Counted from the stretch's first letter, positions 28,061 through 37,648 are shown. The stretch is 64,000 nucleotides of DNA from Bacteroidia bacterium (GCA_030428705.1 JAUIDI010000001.1:901427-965426); one strand, 5' to 3'. Notes: generated from the letters alone by a model not told the origin. Translations and numbers: made by a program.

Positions 28061-28310
28061 AATACATTGATTTAAAGGTTATTGAATATTTTCCCACAAA
28101 TTCAAAAATGTCCTTTGCAATACAAACAAGTAGTTAGTATCGTGCCAATTTCTTTTTGTCATTGCACCCTTTGTATGTCTGGTTGGAAACAAGCACCTTT
28201 AAAATCAAGGTCTTGACCATTTATGACCTAAAAGCGACTATCGACACAGTGGAATTACCAATGGCTCATTGGCAGTATCCTGCCTAATAATTTTACCTAA
28301 CTTTATAGTT

Positions 28311-30344
28311 ATGTGGTTTAAGACCAAGATATTGACCATAGTGATCGCGATGCTTTCCGTGTTTCAAGCGGAATGCCAGCATAACGCACTCACTTTTGAT
28401 CCTTCGGAAATGGACGGCGATTTCATCGATCTGCTCCCCTACGCCACGATGTATATGGACAGCACCCGAAAACTGACCATCGAGGATATGCAAAAAGTAC
28501 CTATGCATCCTGCCAAAGGATTAGGATCGTTGGAGCGAAAACCTTCTGAATTTGAATATCCGGTGTGGTTAAAATTAAGGATCCAGCCCAAAAAGAAAAT
28601 AATGCCCGAAGAATTGACCCTGTATATCAGAAATGGGATACTCATGGAATTCTATCAGGTAGCTCCAGATACCATTTTTAGGGGCAAGGCCGGTTGGGAT
28701 GTTGCTTTAAATGGTAAAAATACACCCAATGCACGTTTTGGGTTTCCGTTACAGGAGTTAAATGCAGGACAGCAGGTTATCTACATTAGGTTGAAAGGCT
28801 ACGAAACACCGCAACCTGAGATCCGGCTCTATTTAACCGATAGATTAAATACCTATCAAGAAAACGATTATTACAAAAACCGCTACGAGGTCAGTTATTA
28901 TGCTGCCCTTATTGTGCTATTGATCATGACCGGAATCTTTTTCCTTTTCCGTTATCGACAATTTTCAGAGCGTTACCTGTTGTGGTACGGACTTTATTTG
29001 ATAGGTATGGGAATTTGGTTACTTAGACAATATGAATTGTATGGCCATACTAGTGTGTTTTGGGATTTTTTGCCTTATAACAGTTATTTGATCATGATTA
29101 CCAATGGGATACCCTGGATATTTTTTGCCTTATACCTAAGGGATATCCTAGAGATAAAAAAAGATCACAGGTTATACGGTTACTTTAAATGGTTGGTCAT
29201 TTTTTTGGTTGCTGCAACCGTAGTTAAAACCTTAATGTACATACTGATGCTATTCTTCCATGTGCGTATCTATATTAACTATTTTCAAATGACCATGTTG
29301 GGTTCGGCAATCGTAGGCGTATTGTGGAGCTGGAATATTTATAGAACACCGGAGAAGTTACACCACTTGATCGGTACAGGTATGATGGTGTTGACCGTTG
29401 CCTGTCTTTTGTTTACGATCGGGGTTCTTTTAACCTTCGGACATTATCACATACACGCAATTGTAGAGGTTGGACTTTTAATAGAAATCTTCTTCTTTAA
29501 CCAGGCCATTGGTCTTCGTATGAAACAAACCAACAAAACACTTGTGGATACCCAGAAAAAATTACTCCAATCTGAACAGGAAACCTTGCTGGCACAACGA
29601 AAACTGAATAAAGAACTCAATACGCTGGTGGAACAAAAGACCCAAAAGATCCTCGAAAAGAACAAGGCCTTGGCGGAGCAGGAAAAATTAAAACTACAGG
29701 CCGAGTTCAATCAAAAAATCGCCAGTGCGGAGCTCAAGGCCCTAAAAGCTCAAATGAACCCCCATTTTATCTTCAATTGCCTCAATGCCATCCGTAATCT
29801 CGTACAAAAAGGACAAGGAGACAAAGCCACCGAATACCTGGCAGATTTTGCCTCGTTTATCAGAAAGGTGTTAAGCTATTCGGAGGTAAAACAGATTTCG
29901 TTGGAGGAGGAACTGGCCCTTTGCGAACTCTACCTAAAGATGGAGCAATTGCGTTTTGAAGATGGCTTTGCTTACGAAATAAAGGTAGGGCCCAATACGG
30001 CCATCGATTTTATCATGCTCCCCCCGATGCTCTTGCAGCCCCTATTGGAAAACGCCATCTGGCACGGACTGTTGCACAAAAAGGGCGAAAGAAGGATATC
30101 GGTCACCATCGCCCAGAACGAAAAAGAGGTCATCTGTACCATCGACGACAACGGGGTCGGGAGAACGTATTCGTCCCAAATCAAGACCTCCACAAAAAAA
30201 GATTCCATGGGAATGAAGCTCTTTATCGAACGTCTGGACATCAACAACCATGTGCTGGACAACAATTATCACTATGAGATCATCGACAAGTATCACAACG
30301 ACAGGTCCTCAGGGACCAAGGTGAACCTGTTTTTCGAATTATGA
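28311..30344 (+). CDS. membrane sensor histidine kinase, 7TM-DISM and LytS-type
   Basis: From ATG 28311 (677 residues) the protein starts with a signal peptide. A periplasmic 7TMR-DISMED2 beta-sandwich spans about 25-190. Seven membrane segments (about 200-405), a coiled coil (about 410-475) and a His_kinase core follow, with the phospho-His in LKAQMNPHFIFNCLNAIRN. The ATPase domain has LPPMLLQPLLENAIWHG and DDNGVGR. The TTG 42 bases upstream is rejected in favour of this ATG with a clean signal. The stop overlaps the LytTR regulator start by 4 bases (ATGA), a coupled two-component pair. Confidence 0.93.
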   Translation: MWFKTKILTIVIAMLSVFQAECQHNALTFDPSEMDGDFIDLLPYATMYMDSTRKLTIEDMQKVPMHPAKGLGSLERKPSEFEYPVWLKLRIQPKKKIMPEELTLYIRNGILMEFYQVAPDTIFRGKAGWDVALNGKNTPNARFGFPLQELNAGQQVIYIRLKGYETPQPEIRLYLTDRLNTYQENDYYKNRYEVSYYAALIVLLIMTGIFFLFRYRQFSERYLLWYGLYLIGMGIWLLRQYELYGHTSVFWDFLPYNSYLIMITNGIPWIFFALYLRDILEIKKDHRLYGYFKWLVIFLVAATVVKTLMYILMLFFHVRIYINYFQMTMLGSAIVGVLWSWNIYRTPEKLHHLIGTGMMVLTVACLLFTIGVLLTFGHYHIHAIVEVGLLIEIFFFNQAIGLRMKQTNKTLVDTQKKLLQSEQETLLAQRKLNKELNTLVEQKTQKILEKNKALAEQEKLKLQAEFNQKIASAELKALKAQMNPHFIFNCLNAIRNLVQKGQGDKATEYLADFASFIRKVLSYSEVKQISLEEELALCELYLKMEQLRFEDGFAYEIKVGPNTAIDFIMLPPMLLQPLLENAIWHGLLHKKGERRISVTIAQNEKEVICTIDDNGVGRTYSSQIKTSTKKDSMGMKLFIERLDINNHVLDNNYHYEIIDKYHNDRSSGTKVNLFFEL

Positions 30345-31099
30345 CCGAAGCAGCGAATATACACGCCGTAATTATCGACGACGAAATGCACTGCATTGAG
30401 TCCTTATCGTCCTTGTTATCAAAACATTGCCCGTTCGTGAAGGTGAACGCCACATACTCTTCGGCAAAGGAAGGCATGTTGGGCATTCGAAAATCGACTC
30501 CTGAATTGTTATTTCTCGATGTAGAAATGCCTTGGATGAATGGTATTGAGCTTTTACAGGCCCTGGGCGATATTACGTTCAAAGTAATCTTTACTACGGC
30601 CCATGATCAATATGCACTGCAAGCATTTAGGTTGAGCGCTATAGATTATCTACTAAAACCGATTGAAAGCGGCCAACTAATCGAGGCCGTTGGCAGGGTT
30701 GCCGATTTCAACAAAGAGGATTTTAACGAAGGCATTAAACATCTTGCCAAAAACCTTGAGAACCAATTACCCCATCACCGAATAGCCATACCCACCAAGG
30801 AAGGTTTGGAGTTTATCTTAATCGAAGATATCATGTACTGCATAGCGGATAGCAATTATACGCACATTTTTTGCCAAGGAGGCAAAGCTTTATTAATGTC
30901 CAAGCCTTTAAAAGAACTTGATGTACAATTGCGACCTTATGGTTTCATACGCATACACCATTCCTCTATGATCAACCCCAATCATATGTTGCGTTATGTA
31001 AGGGGAAATGCGGGTTATGTGGTAATGGCAGATAATAAAAGTCTTAGTGTTTCGAGGGCAAAAAAGCAGGAACTGCTAACTAAAATGGGAGGTGTTTAA
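30341..31099 (+). CDS. LytTR-family response regulator
   Basis: The 252-residue protein has a receiver domain (1-120; phospho-acceptor Asp in LLFLDVEMPWMNG, Lys in DYLLKPIES) and a C-terminal LytTR DNA-binding domain (about 150-250; IAIPTKEGLEFILIEDIMYC, IHHSSMINPNHM). Partner of the upstream kinase by translational coupling. LytTR regulators bind pairs of short direct repeats; their target here is unknown, with the divergent secreted protein at 27263-28060 a candidate. Confidence 0.95.
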   Translation: MTEAANIHAVIIDDEMHCIESLSSLLSKHCPFVKVNATYSSAKEGMLGIRKSTPELLFLDVEMPWMNGIELLQALGDITFKVIFTTAHDQYALQAFRLSAIDYLLKPIESGQLIEAVGRVADFNKEDFNEGIKHLAKNLENQLPHHRIAIPTKEGLEFILIEDIMYCIADSNYTHIFCQGGKALLMSKPLKELDVQLRPYGFIRIHHSSMINPNHMLRYVRGNAGYVVMADNKSLSVSRAKKQELLTKMGGV

Positions 31100-31105
31100 T
31101 CCGTC

Positions 31106-32200
31106 CTATACGTTAAACCTAAAGTGCATTACATCACCATCCTTAACAATATATTCCTTGCCTTCGACGCGCATTTTTCCAGCTTCCTTTACCTTTTGCT
31201 CACTACCGTAGGCCACATAATCGTCGTACGCGATCACTTCGGCCCTGATAAATCCTTTTTCGAAATCAGTATGGATAACACCAGCAGCTTGGGGGGCCGT
31301 CGCCCCTACGGGAATGGTCCATGCCCTGACTTCCTTCACCCCTGCCGTAAAATAGGTCTCCAAGTCCAAAAGTTTGTACGCCCCACGGATTAACTTGGCC
31401 GAACCGGGTTCGGAAAGTCCCAAGTCTTCCAAGAACATTTGGCGCTCCTCGTAGGTTTCCAGTTCGGTGATGTCGGCCTCGGTGCTGACGGCCAGGACCA
31501 AGACCTCCGCGTTCTCACCGGCAACGGCCTCTTTTACCTTGTCCACATATATATTTCCCGAAACGGCCGAAGCCTCATCGACATTGCAAACATACATCAC
31601 GGGTTTGTCGGTAATTAGTTGCAAGGGTTTGACAAATTCAAGATAATCATCTTCGGAGACTTGGGTCTCGCGGACCGATGTTCCGGCCTCCAACCCTTCC
31701 TTAATGGTTTGGAGTACGGCAGCTTCCTTTTGGGCATCCTTGTTTCCGGTACGGGCAGCGCGCCCTACTTTATCCAACTTTTTTTCAACGGATTCCAAAT
31801 CTTTTAGCTGCAATTCTATATCGATGGTCTCCTTATCGCGAACCGGATCGACGGAACCATCGACATGAACGATATTATCGTTGTCAAAACACCTCAAAAC
31901 GTGAAGAATGGCATCGGTCTCACGTATATTTCCTAAAAATTGGTTTCCCAGTCCTTCCCCTTTGCTAGCACCTTTGACCAATCCGGCAATATCGACGATT
32001 TCTACCGTAGCGGGCAATACCCTTTCTGGGTTGACCAATTCCTCCAATTTTTGCAAACGTGTGTCGGGTACATTGACCACCCCAATATTCGGTTCAATGG
32101 TACAAAAAGGGAAATTAGCACTCTGTGCTTTGGCATTCGATAGGCAATTAAAAAGAGTGGACTTGCCTACATTGGGCAATCCGACGATACCTGCTTTCAT
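31106..32200 (-). CDS. ychF: redox-regulated ATPase of the Obg-like GTPase family
   Basis: YchF/OLA1 prefers ATP and is associated with ribosomes and oxidative stress. The 364-residue form shows G1 [12 protein letters not shown] at residues 6-17, G3 [15 protein letters not shown], the altered G4 NVDE, a coiled-coil insertion and the C-terminal TGS domain ([27 protein letters not shown]). It converges with the LytTR gene, 6 bases apart. Confidence 0.96.
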   Translation of the reverse strand: MKAGIVGLPNVGKSTLFNCLSNAKAQSANFPFCTIEPNIGVVNVPDTRLQKLEELVNPERVLPATVEIVDIAGLVKGASKGEGLGNQFLGNIRETDAILHVLRCFDNDNIVHVDGSVDPVRDKETIDIELQLKDLESVEKKLDKVGRAARTGNKDAQKEAAVLQTIKEGLEAGTSVRETQVSEDDYLEFVKPLQLITDKPVMYVCNVDEASAVSGNIYVDKVKEAVAGENAEVLVLAVSTEADITELETYEERQMFLEDLGLSEPGSAKLIRGAYKLLDLETYFTAGVKEVRAWTIPVGATAPQAAGVIHTDFEKGFIRAEVIAYDDYVAYGSEQKVKEAGKMRVEGKEYIVKDGDVMHFRFNV

Positions 32201-32251
32201 TTTTTTAGGTTAGATACTAGACTTTAGAGGCTAGACTGTTATTTTCGGGCG

Positions 32252-32259
32252 CAAAGATA
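32252..32259 (-). promoter_or_regulatory. -7 box of ychF
   Basis: TATCTTTG on the minus strand, exact TAnnTTTG, is 51 bases before the ATG. Confidence 0.45.
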
Positions 32260-32285
32260 ACTTTTACTTGGGGATTAATCATATT

Positions 32286-32313
32286 AAATAAAAAGCCCGA
32301 ACAAAGTTCGGGC
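32286..32313 (-). terminator. intrinsic terminator of the ferredoxin gene
   Basis: GCCCGAAC (32295-32302) and GTTCGGGC (32306-32313) form a perfect 8-bp stem with a three-base loop; on the minus strand TTTTTATTT follows. It is about 40 bases after the ferredoxin stop. Confidence 0.85.
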
Positions 32314-32354
32314 AGGTCAATTGTCAAGTATCTAAAAGCGAAGCAGTCTATTTG

Positions 32355-32708
32355 TTATCCCTCAGGGTGCATAAATCGCTGTTTTCCCAAAAGTGTTTCT
32401 TCCGATTCTACATGGTCTTCATCGGGTATGCAGCAATCTACGGGGCAGACGGCCGCACATTGAGGTTCTTCATGAAAACCTTTGCACTCGGTACACTTAT
32501 CAGGGACTATATAATATATTTCGTCGCTTACGGGTTCTTGCACGGCATCGGCGTTGACCGCTTTCCCATCGGTAAGTAAGACATCGCCTGCCAAAGATGT
32601 GCCATCGGAATAACGCCATTCGTCCGCCCCCTCATAAATTGCTGTATTCGGACATTCCGGTTCGCAAGCCCCACAATTGATACATTCATCAGTTATAATA
32701 ATGGCCAT
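32355..32708 (-). CDS. 4Fe-4S dicluster ferredoxin
   Basis: The 117-residue protein has two 4Fe-4S sites: CINCGACEPECP at residues 10-21 and CTECKGFHEEPQCAAVCPVDC in the second half, the latter with the extended spacing of the Alvin type. It is a small cytoplasmic electron carrier. The acidic tail (DEDHVESEETLLG) is typical. It is divergent from the acyl-CoA reductase gene, and this pairing with serC and serA recurs in Flavobacteriia as far as I recall. Confidence 0.93.
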   Translation of the reverse strand: MAIIITDECINCGACEPECPNTAIYEGADEWRYSDGTSLAGDVLLTDGKAVNADAVQEPVSDEIYYIVPDKCTECKGFHEEPQCAAVCPVDCCIPDEDHVESEETLLGKQRFMHPEG

Positions 32709-32784
32709 AGTTTTCTTTTTATGCCGAATTGGTAAGCCTATACTGGCTTGTTCGGTTCAAACCGTTTTCGGCTACAATTTTCCT

Positions 32785-32792
32785 TACTTTTG
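32785..32792 (+). promoter_or_regulatory. -7 box upstream of the acyl-CoA reductase gene
   Basis: TACTTTTG matches TAnnTTTG exactly, 49 bases before the ATG at 32842; a TTTTC stands 16 bases upstream. Confidence 0.4.
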
Positions 32793-32841
32793 TCAACAAC
32801 TTTGTGCAAAGGTAAAGTGCAAAACCAATTCTAGCAAATAT

Positions 32842-33882
32842 ATGAACGACCGTCTGAAAACATTTATTGCTTTCGTTAAACTAGGCCGTTTTCTTAGGGA
32901 TTTCATAAATAATACCGCAACGGAAAAGGAATGGTCGAACAAACTGCATGACGCTATCATTTTGGCCGGTCACAAGAACGGATGGTTTACCGAAGAAAAC
33001 ATTGAATATGCCATAGGTCAATGGTCAGAATTGCTGACGGAAGATCGATTGAACGAATGGCTTTCAAAATACGATGTCGAAAAAAACAAACCAAAAAAGG
33101 TAGCCTTGATCATGGCCGGGAATATTCCTTTGGTAGGGTTTCACGATTTTTTGGCGGTTCTGCTAACGGGCAATTCCGCCTTGATCAAACTATCATCGAA
33201 CGATTCCGTTTTACTCCCCTTTATAGCCGAGTATCTCATGGAGCTCGAACCAGTAATGCTTAATAAAATTGAATTTCAAAAAGATGCACTAAAGGACTTC
33301 GATGTCGTAATCGCGACGGGAAGCGACAACACCGCACGTTATTTCGAGTACTATTTCGGCAAAGTGCCCAACATTATCCGTAAAAACCGAAATTCGGTGG
33401 CCGTACTTACCGGTGAGGAATCATTGGAACAATTGGAAGCGTTGGGCGAAGATATTTTTAGGTACTACGGACTAGGCTGCAGAAGTGTTTCAAAGTTATT
33501 TGTACCCCAAGGCTATGACTTTGAGGCTTTTTTTAAAGCAATCTATTCGTATCACGATATCATCGAACAAAAAAAATATGCCAACAATTACGACTACAAC
33601 AAGGCCGTCTATTTGATGAGCGAATATAAGATTTTAGACAACGGCTTTTTCATACTCAAACAAGATGAAAGCTATGCCTCACCTATTGCCTCGTCGTTCT
33701 ATGAAGAATATGGTTCTTTGGGCGGGTTAAAACAGCGTTTGGAATCGGATGCCCAAAAAATACAGTGTGTAGTCGGTAGCGGGATCCTTAAAAAGGAAAT
33801 CGTTTTCGGGCATTCACAAAGACCCGGTTTGACCGATTATGCCGATGGGGTCGATACTGTTGAATTCCTGTTAAGAACATAA
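32842..33882 (+). CDS. LuxC-like acyl-CoA reductase
   Basis: From ATG 32842 (346 residues); the longer frame upstream of this ATG crosses the promoter and is not conserved-looking. The protein belongs to the aldehyde dehydrogenase-like LuxC family (acyl-CoA reductase). Nucleophile Cys is in YYGLGCRSVSKLFVP near residue 213, and NAD-binding elements are in LIMAGNIPLVGFHDFLAVL and VVIATGSDN. It reduces an acyl-CoA or acyl-thioester to an aldehyde. No LuxE/LuxD or Lux genes accompany it, so luminescence is not implied. It sits before serC. Confidence 0.88.
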   Translation: MNDRLKTFIAFVKLGRFLRDFINNTATEKEWSNKLHDAIILAGHKNGWFTEENIEYAIGQWSELLTEDRLNEWLSKYDVEKNKPKKVALIMAGNIPLVGFHDFLAVLLTGNSALIKLSSNDSVLLPFIAEYLMELEPVMLNKIEFQKDALKDFDVVIATGSDNTARYFEYYFGKVPNIIRKNRNSVAVLTGEESLEQLEALGEDIFRYYGLGCRSVSKLFVPQGYDFEAFFKAIYSYHDIIEQKKYANNYDYNKAVYLMSEYKILDNGFFILKQDESYASPIASSFYEEYGSLGGLKQRLESDAQKIQCVVGSGILKKEIVFGHSQRPGLTDYADGVDTVEFLLRT

Positions 33883-33977
33883 CAGAAATTTCCGTTTTCC
33901 GCATCCTTAGTTCCCTATAAATTTAAGACCTTTGGCTTCTTGTTGTCACAATGATTTTTTTAAGTAAAACAAACCAA

Positions 33978-35042
33978 ATGAAAAAACACAATTTTAGCCC
34001 AGGACCTTGCGTACTGCCACAAGAAGTCTTTTTAAAGGCATCTGAAGCCGTAATGGACTTTAACGGTTCGGGGCTCTCGATAATAGAAATATCGCACCGT
34101 AGCAAAGACTTTGTGGCGGTAATGGAAAATGCGCGTTCTTTGGCATTGGAGCTTTTGGGACTTGAGGATCAAGGTTATCAGGCCTTGTTCTTGCAAGGAG
34201 GTGCCAGTATGGAATTTTTAATGGTCGCTTATAACCTTTTGGAAACAAAGGCCGGTTACCTGAATACGGGCACATGGAGCGATAAGGCCATTAAGGAAGC
34301 CAAGTTATTTGGCGAAATAGTTGAGATTGGTTCCTCAAAAGATGAAAATTTCAACTACATACCCAAAGGCTACAGTGTACCCATGGGCCTTGATTATTTG
34401 CACCTAACTTCGAACAACACCATTTTCGGTACCCAGTTTAAAAAATTCCCAAAAACCGATACTCCTTTGGTCTGTGATATGAGTTCGGATATTTTTTCAA
34501 GACAGCTCGATTTTTCGCAATTCGATTTGATCTATGCCGGAGCACAGAAAAATATGGGACCGGCAGGAACGACTTTAGTGGTAGTCAAAGAAGATATTTT
34601 AGGTAAGGTTTCGCGAAAAATCCCATCAATGTTAGATTACTCGGTCCACATCGCTAAAGATAGTATGTTCAATACCCCAGCTGTTTTTGCCGTGTACGTA
34701 TCAATGCTCACCTTAGAGTGGTTGAAAAATTTAGGGGGGATTTCCGCTATCGAGGAAATCAACGACAAGAAAGCCCAACTGTTATATTCCGAGATTGACC
34801 TGAACCCCATTTTTGAGGGCTATGCGAACAAAGAAGACCGTTCGAATATGAATGCCACTTTTAATCTTACCGATGAAAAATTAAAGGATGAGTTTGATGC
34901 TTTGCTCAAGGAAGCGGGCATTAATGGATTAAACGGACACCGTTCGGTAGGTGGTTATCGTGCATCGATGTACAATGCACTTTCATTGGAAAGTGTTGGA
35001 ACTTTAGTGGACGTAATGAGTGAGATGGAACGCAAAGGCTAA
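33978..35042 (+). CDS. serC: phosphoserine aminotransferase
   Basis: SerC transaminates 3-phosphohydroxypyruvate to phosphoserine, also acting on the pyridoxal precursor. The ATG at 33978 gives 354 residues starting KKHNFSPGPCVLPQEV, the family opening; a longer opening is rejected. PLP contacts are QGGASMEFLM, DMSSDIFSRQLDF and the Schiff-base Lys in YAGAQKNMGPAG near residue 190. It is followed by serA after a short four-helix-bundle gene. Confidence 0.95.
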   Translation: MKKHNFSPGPCVLPQEVFLKASEAVMDFNGSGLSIIEISHRSKDFVAVMENARSLALELLGLEDQGYQALFLQGGASMEFLMVAYNLLETKAGYLNTGTWSDKAIKEAKLFGEIVEIGSSKDENFNYIPKGYSVPMGLDYLHLTSNNTIFGTQFKKFPKTDTPLVCDMSSDIFSRQLDFSQFDLIYAGAQKNMGPAGTTLVVVKEDILGKVSRKIPSMLDYSVHIAKDSMFNTPAVFAVYVSMLTLEWLKNLGGISAIEEINDKKAQLLYSEIDLNPIFEGYANKEDRSNMNATFNLTDEKLKDEFDALLKEAGINGLNGHRSVGGYRASMYNALSLESVGTLVDVMSEMERKG

Positions 35043-35093
35043 AGCATAATCCTAAATTTTGAATTTTAAGTTCTAAATCATTAATCAATAAAC

Positions 35094-35441
35094 TTGATAG
35101 AGGAAAGGAGTTTTCAATTTGCACTTGAGGTAATCAAACTTATCAAGGTTCTTCGAGACAAAAGAGAGTATGTTTTTGCTGATCAACTTTTAAGGTCTGC
35201 AACAAGTATCGGGGCAAATGTTTCTGAGGCCTCTGCCGGGCAATCAAAGAAAGACTTCATTGCAAAAATGGCCATTGCATCCAAAGAATCAAGGGAAACA
35301 AGATACTGGCTACGTCTTATCAAAGAAGGCAATATCGTTGAAGAAAATTTGGACGGTTATCTTGATGAAATTGAACAAATTGTAAAGATGTTGACCAAAA
35401 TTGTCAAAACCAGTCAATTGAACATCAAAACTCAAAACTGA
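35094..35441 (+). CDS. four-helix bundle protein (S23/23S rRNA intervening sequence family)
   Basis: The 115-residue protein starts at TTG and consists of four helices; signature features are FALEVIKLIKVL, LLRSATSIGANVSEASAGQS and ASKESRETRYWLRLIKEGN. This is the S23 family, first known from 23S rRNA intervening sequences but also found as free-standing genes. No rRNA is nearby. It sits in frame with the serC-serA run, 52 bases after serC and 18 bases before serA, flanked by AT-rich sequence. Function unknown. Confidence 0.9.
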   Translation: MIEERSFQFALEVIKLIKVLRDKREYVFADQLLRSATSIGANVSEASAGQSKKDFIAKMAIASKESRETRYWLRLIKEGNIVEENLDGYLDEIEQIVKMLTKIVKTSQLNIKTQN

Positions 35442-35458
35442 ACATTTAACACTTATAG

Positions 35459-36409
35459 ATGAGAATATTAGCGAACGATGGTATTTCACCATCTGGTATT
35501 TCAGCACTTGAAGCAAACGGATTCGAAGTGCTAACCACTACAGTGGCCCAAGAACAATTGGCCAATTTCATAAACGAGAATGCAATTTCAGCATTGTTGG
35601 TACGAAGCGCGACCAAGGTACGCAAGGATATCATCGACAATTGCCCTACCCTGAAACTGATCGGGCGTGGTGGGGTCGGCATGGACAATATCGATGTTGC
35701 CTATGCCAAGGAAAAGGGATTGCATGTAATCAACACGCCAGCAGCTTCTTCAGGGTCGGTAGCCGAATTGGTCTTTGCCCATTTGTTCGGGGGAGTCCGT
35801 TTTTTGCACGATGCCAATCGGAATATGCCTTTGGATGGGGACACAAAATTCAAACAACTTAAAAAATCATATGCAAGTGGTACCGAACTAAGTGGCAAAA
35901 CCTTGGGCATTATAGGATTTGGAAGGATTGGTCAGGCTACCGCCAAAATCGCCATCGGTATTGGGATGAAAGTTGCCTATTTTGACCCTTTTTTGGAAAA
36001 AGCCTCGATAGTCCTCTCTTTCTTTGACGGGCAAAATGTGTCTTTTGATCTTGCTTCCCATTCTAAGGAAGAAGTGTTGGAATCATCCGATTATGTTACC
36101 CTTCATGTTCCGGCCCAAAAAGAATATGTAATAGGTAAAAAAGAAATTGAATTGATGAAAGATGGTGTCGGTATTGTAAACGCGGCCCGTGGCGGTGTTC
36201 TCGATGAGATCGCATTGGTCGCTGCTTTGGAAAGCGGTAAGGTTTCTTTTGCCGGTCTTGACGTATTCGAATCAGAACCCAATCCCGAAATAAAGATTTT
36301 GATGCACCCCAATATATCATTGACCCCACATATCGGGGCGGCGACAAGTGAGGCACAAGATCGGATCGGTATGGAATTGGCCACTCAAATCATCGATTTG
36401 CTCAAGTAA
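35459..36409 (+). CDS. serA: D-3-phosphoglycerate dehydrogenase
   Basis: SerA makes 3-phosphohydroxypyruvate, the first step of serine synthesis. The 316-residue short form lacks the C-terminal ACT domain. The NAD motif GIIGFGRIGQATAKIA and the RGGVLDE, HxGAATSEAQ elements of the D-2-hydroxyacid dehydrogenase family are present; catalytic His lies in LTPHIGAATSE. Absence of ACT means no classical serine feedback site. Confidence 0.95.
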   Translation: MRILANDGISPSGISALEANGFEVLTTTVAQEQLANFINENAISALLVRSATKVRKDIIDNCPTLKLIGRGGVGMDNIDVAYAKEKGLHVINTPAASSGSVAELVFAHLFGGVRFLHDANRNMPLDGDTKFKQLKKSYASGTELSGKTLGIIGFGRIGQATAKIAIGIGMKVAYFDPFLEKASIVLSFFDGQNVSFDLASHSKEEVLESSDYVTLHVPAQKEYVIGKKEIELMKDGVGIVNAARGGVLDEIALVAALESGKVSFAGLDVFESEPNPEIKILMHPNISLTPHIGAATSEAQDRIGMELATQIIDLLK

Positions 36410-36485
36410 TTTCTTTACAGACATTTTACAGAGATACTGGAACACTTTTTGTACATTACGAATCGAATTTTAAATTAACTATAAA

Positions 36486-37121
36486 ATGTCAGGATTATTA
36501 GATTTATTAAGCAGCCCAATGGGCAAACAACTGATCAGCGGTGTTGCCGGGCAGACTGGCCAACCAGAGAACAAAACGGCCGATGTGTTGAGCATGGCCA
36601 TGCCCTTGATTTTAGGGGCGATGAAAAAAAACGTTGCAGAGCCTCAAGGTGCACAAGGGTTGATGAGCGCTTTATCATCAAACAAGCACGATGGAAGTAT
36701 ATTGGATAATTTAAGTGGTCTTTTCGGAGGAGGAGTCGATGATGATGTTGTTCAGGATGGTGCAGGAATCCTAGGCCATGTTTTTGGCAATAAACAACCA
36801 CAAGTCGAGAACGCCTTGAGCCAAAAATCAGGGATTGATGCAGGCTCGATTGCCAACATTCTCAAAATAGCCGCACCTATTGTAATGGGTTATCTAGGAC
36901 GCCAAAAGGCCCAAAGTAATGTAAGCGATGCCAATGGTCTTAATAGTTTATTGGGAAGTATGCTCGGTGGACAACCTCAGCAAAACCAAAGTTTGATCAT
37001 GAGCCTTATCGATGCCGATGGCGATGGAAGTGTTTTGGACGATGTTGCAGGCATGGTAATGGGAACCAGCCAGAAGAAAGGCGGCCTGGGAGGCCTTTTA
37101 GGAGGGCTTTTCGGAAAGTAA
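36486..37121 (+). CDS. DUF937 domain protein
   Basis: The 211-residue protein is of the YidB-like DUF937 family: helical repeats with glycine-rich loops (LLDLLSSPMGKQLISG; ILKIAAPIVMGYLGRQ), an aspartate-rich DADGDGSVLDD element recurring as DDDVVQDGAGIL, and a Gly-rich end (GGLGGLLGGLFGK). No signal peptide. Function unknown. Confidence 0.88.
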   Translation: MSGLLDLLSSPMGKQLISGVAGQTGQPENKTADVLSMAMPLILGAMKKNVAEPQGAQGLMSALSSNKHDGSILDNLSGLFGGGVDDDVVQDGAGILGHVFGNKQPQVENALSQKSGIDAGSIANILKIAAPIVMGYLGRQKAQSNVSDANGLNSLLGSMLGGQPQQNQSLIMSLIDADGDGSVLDDVAGMVMGTSQKKGGLGGLLGGLFGK

Positions 37122-37143
37122 ACACTTATTAACTTAAATTTAT

Positions 37144-37176
37144 AAAAGCTGCTGGAACAAACCAACAGCTTTTTTT
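37144..37176 (+). terminator. intrinsic terminator of the DUF937 gene
   Basis: AAAGCTGCTGG (37145-37155) pairs with CCAACAGCTTT (37162-37172) with one G-U, followed by TTTT. It lies about 20 bases after the stop. Confidence 0.8.
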
Positions 37177-37189
37177 GTATCTTTTTCTT

Positions 37190-37648
37190 ATGCAGAAAAT
37201 AGGTTTGTATTTGGGCGTTGTTTTCGGAGTACTTCTGTTAGCCTCCTCGGGTTGTAACAGTTCTAAAAAAGTTGTGGAACCCACCGAAATGGAGAAAAAA
37301 GCCTTTGCCCAAAAAGAAGGTGATACCATTGAGATCGCCAGTGATGAAACCGAATATCAAATAATTATCATCGAACCCGGTTTTAATTTTTGGCTACGGA
37401 GCATTGCTAGACCCGAAGGCTACTATTCACAGTCTTTTTTGGAGAATAGAAACCAAATCTATGTCATCAATTGGAACCAGCGTGTGCTGTCGCCATCGCA
37501 ATATAATCCTGACCTATACGTACTGCAAATCGACTACGATCCCAATATCGACTATGGTTATGAAGTGAACTACAAGTTGTATAATTATTTCATTTATTTC
37601 CAACGGAAGTACAACCAACGCCTCGGGCCTTTTTTACCACGTATTTAA
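37190..37648 (+). CDS. DUF6146-type lipoprotein
   Basis: From ATG 37190 the protein has 152 residues with a lipoprotein signal (LLLASSGC, lipobox Cys about 22). The mature part (NLWLRSIARPEGYYSQSFLENRN; VINWNQRVLSP) is conserved in Flavobacteriia as DUF6146; function unknown. An upstream TTG would add only a few residues and is rejected. The stop is 30 bases before the next gene. Confidence 0.8.
   Translation: MQKIGLYLGVVFGVLLLASSGCNSSKKVVEPTEMEKKAFAQKEGDTIEIASDETEYQIIIIEPGFNFWLRSIARPEGYYSQSFLENRNQIYVINWNQRVLSPSQYNPDLYVLQIDYDPNIDYGYEVNYKLYNYFIYFQRKYNQRLGPFLPRI

Noticed and set aside
32677..32841. Longer start for the acyl-CoA reductase
   Set aside because: Would cross the promoter and overlap the divergent ferredoxin; ATG 32842 starts the conserved part.
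35094..35441. S23-type gene as part of an rRNA intervening sequence or mobile element
   Set aside because: No rRNA sequence and no terminal repeats or target duplication found around it.
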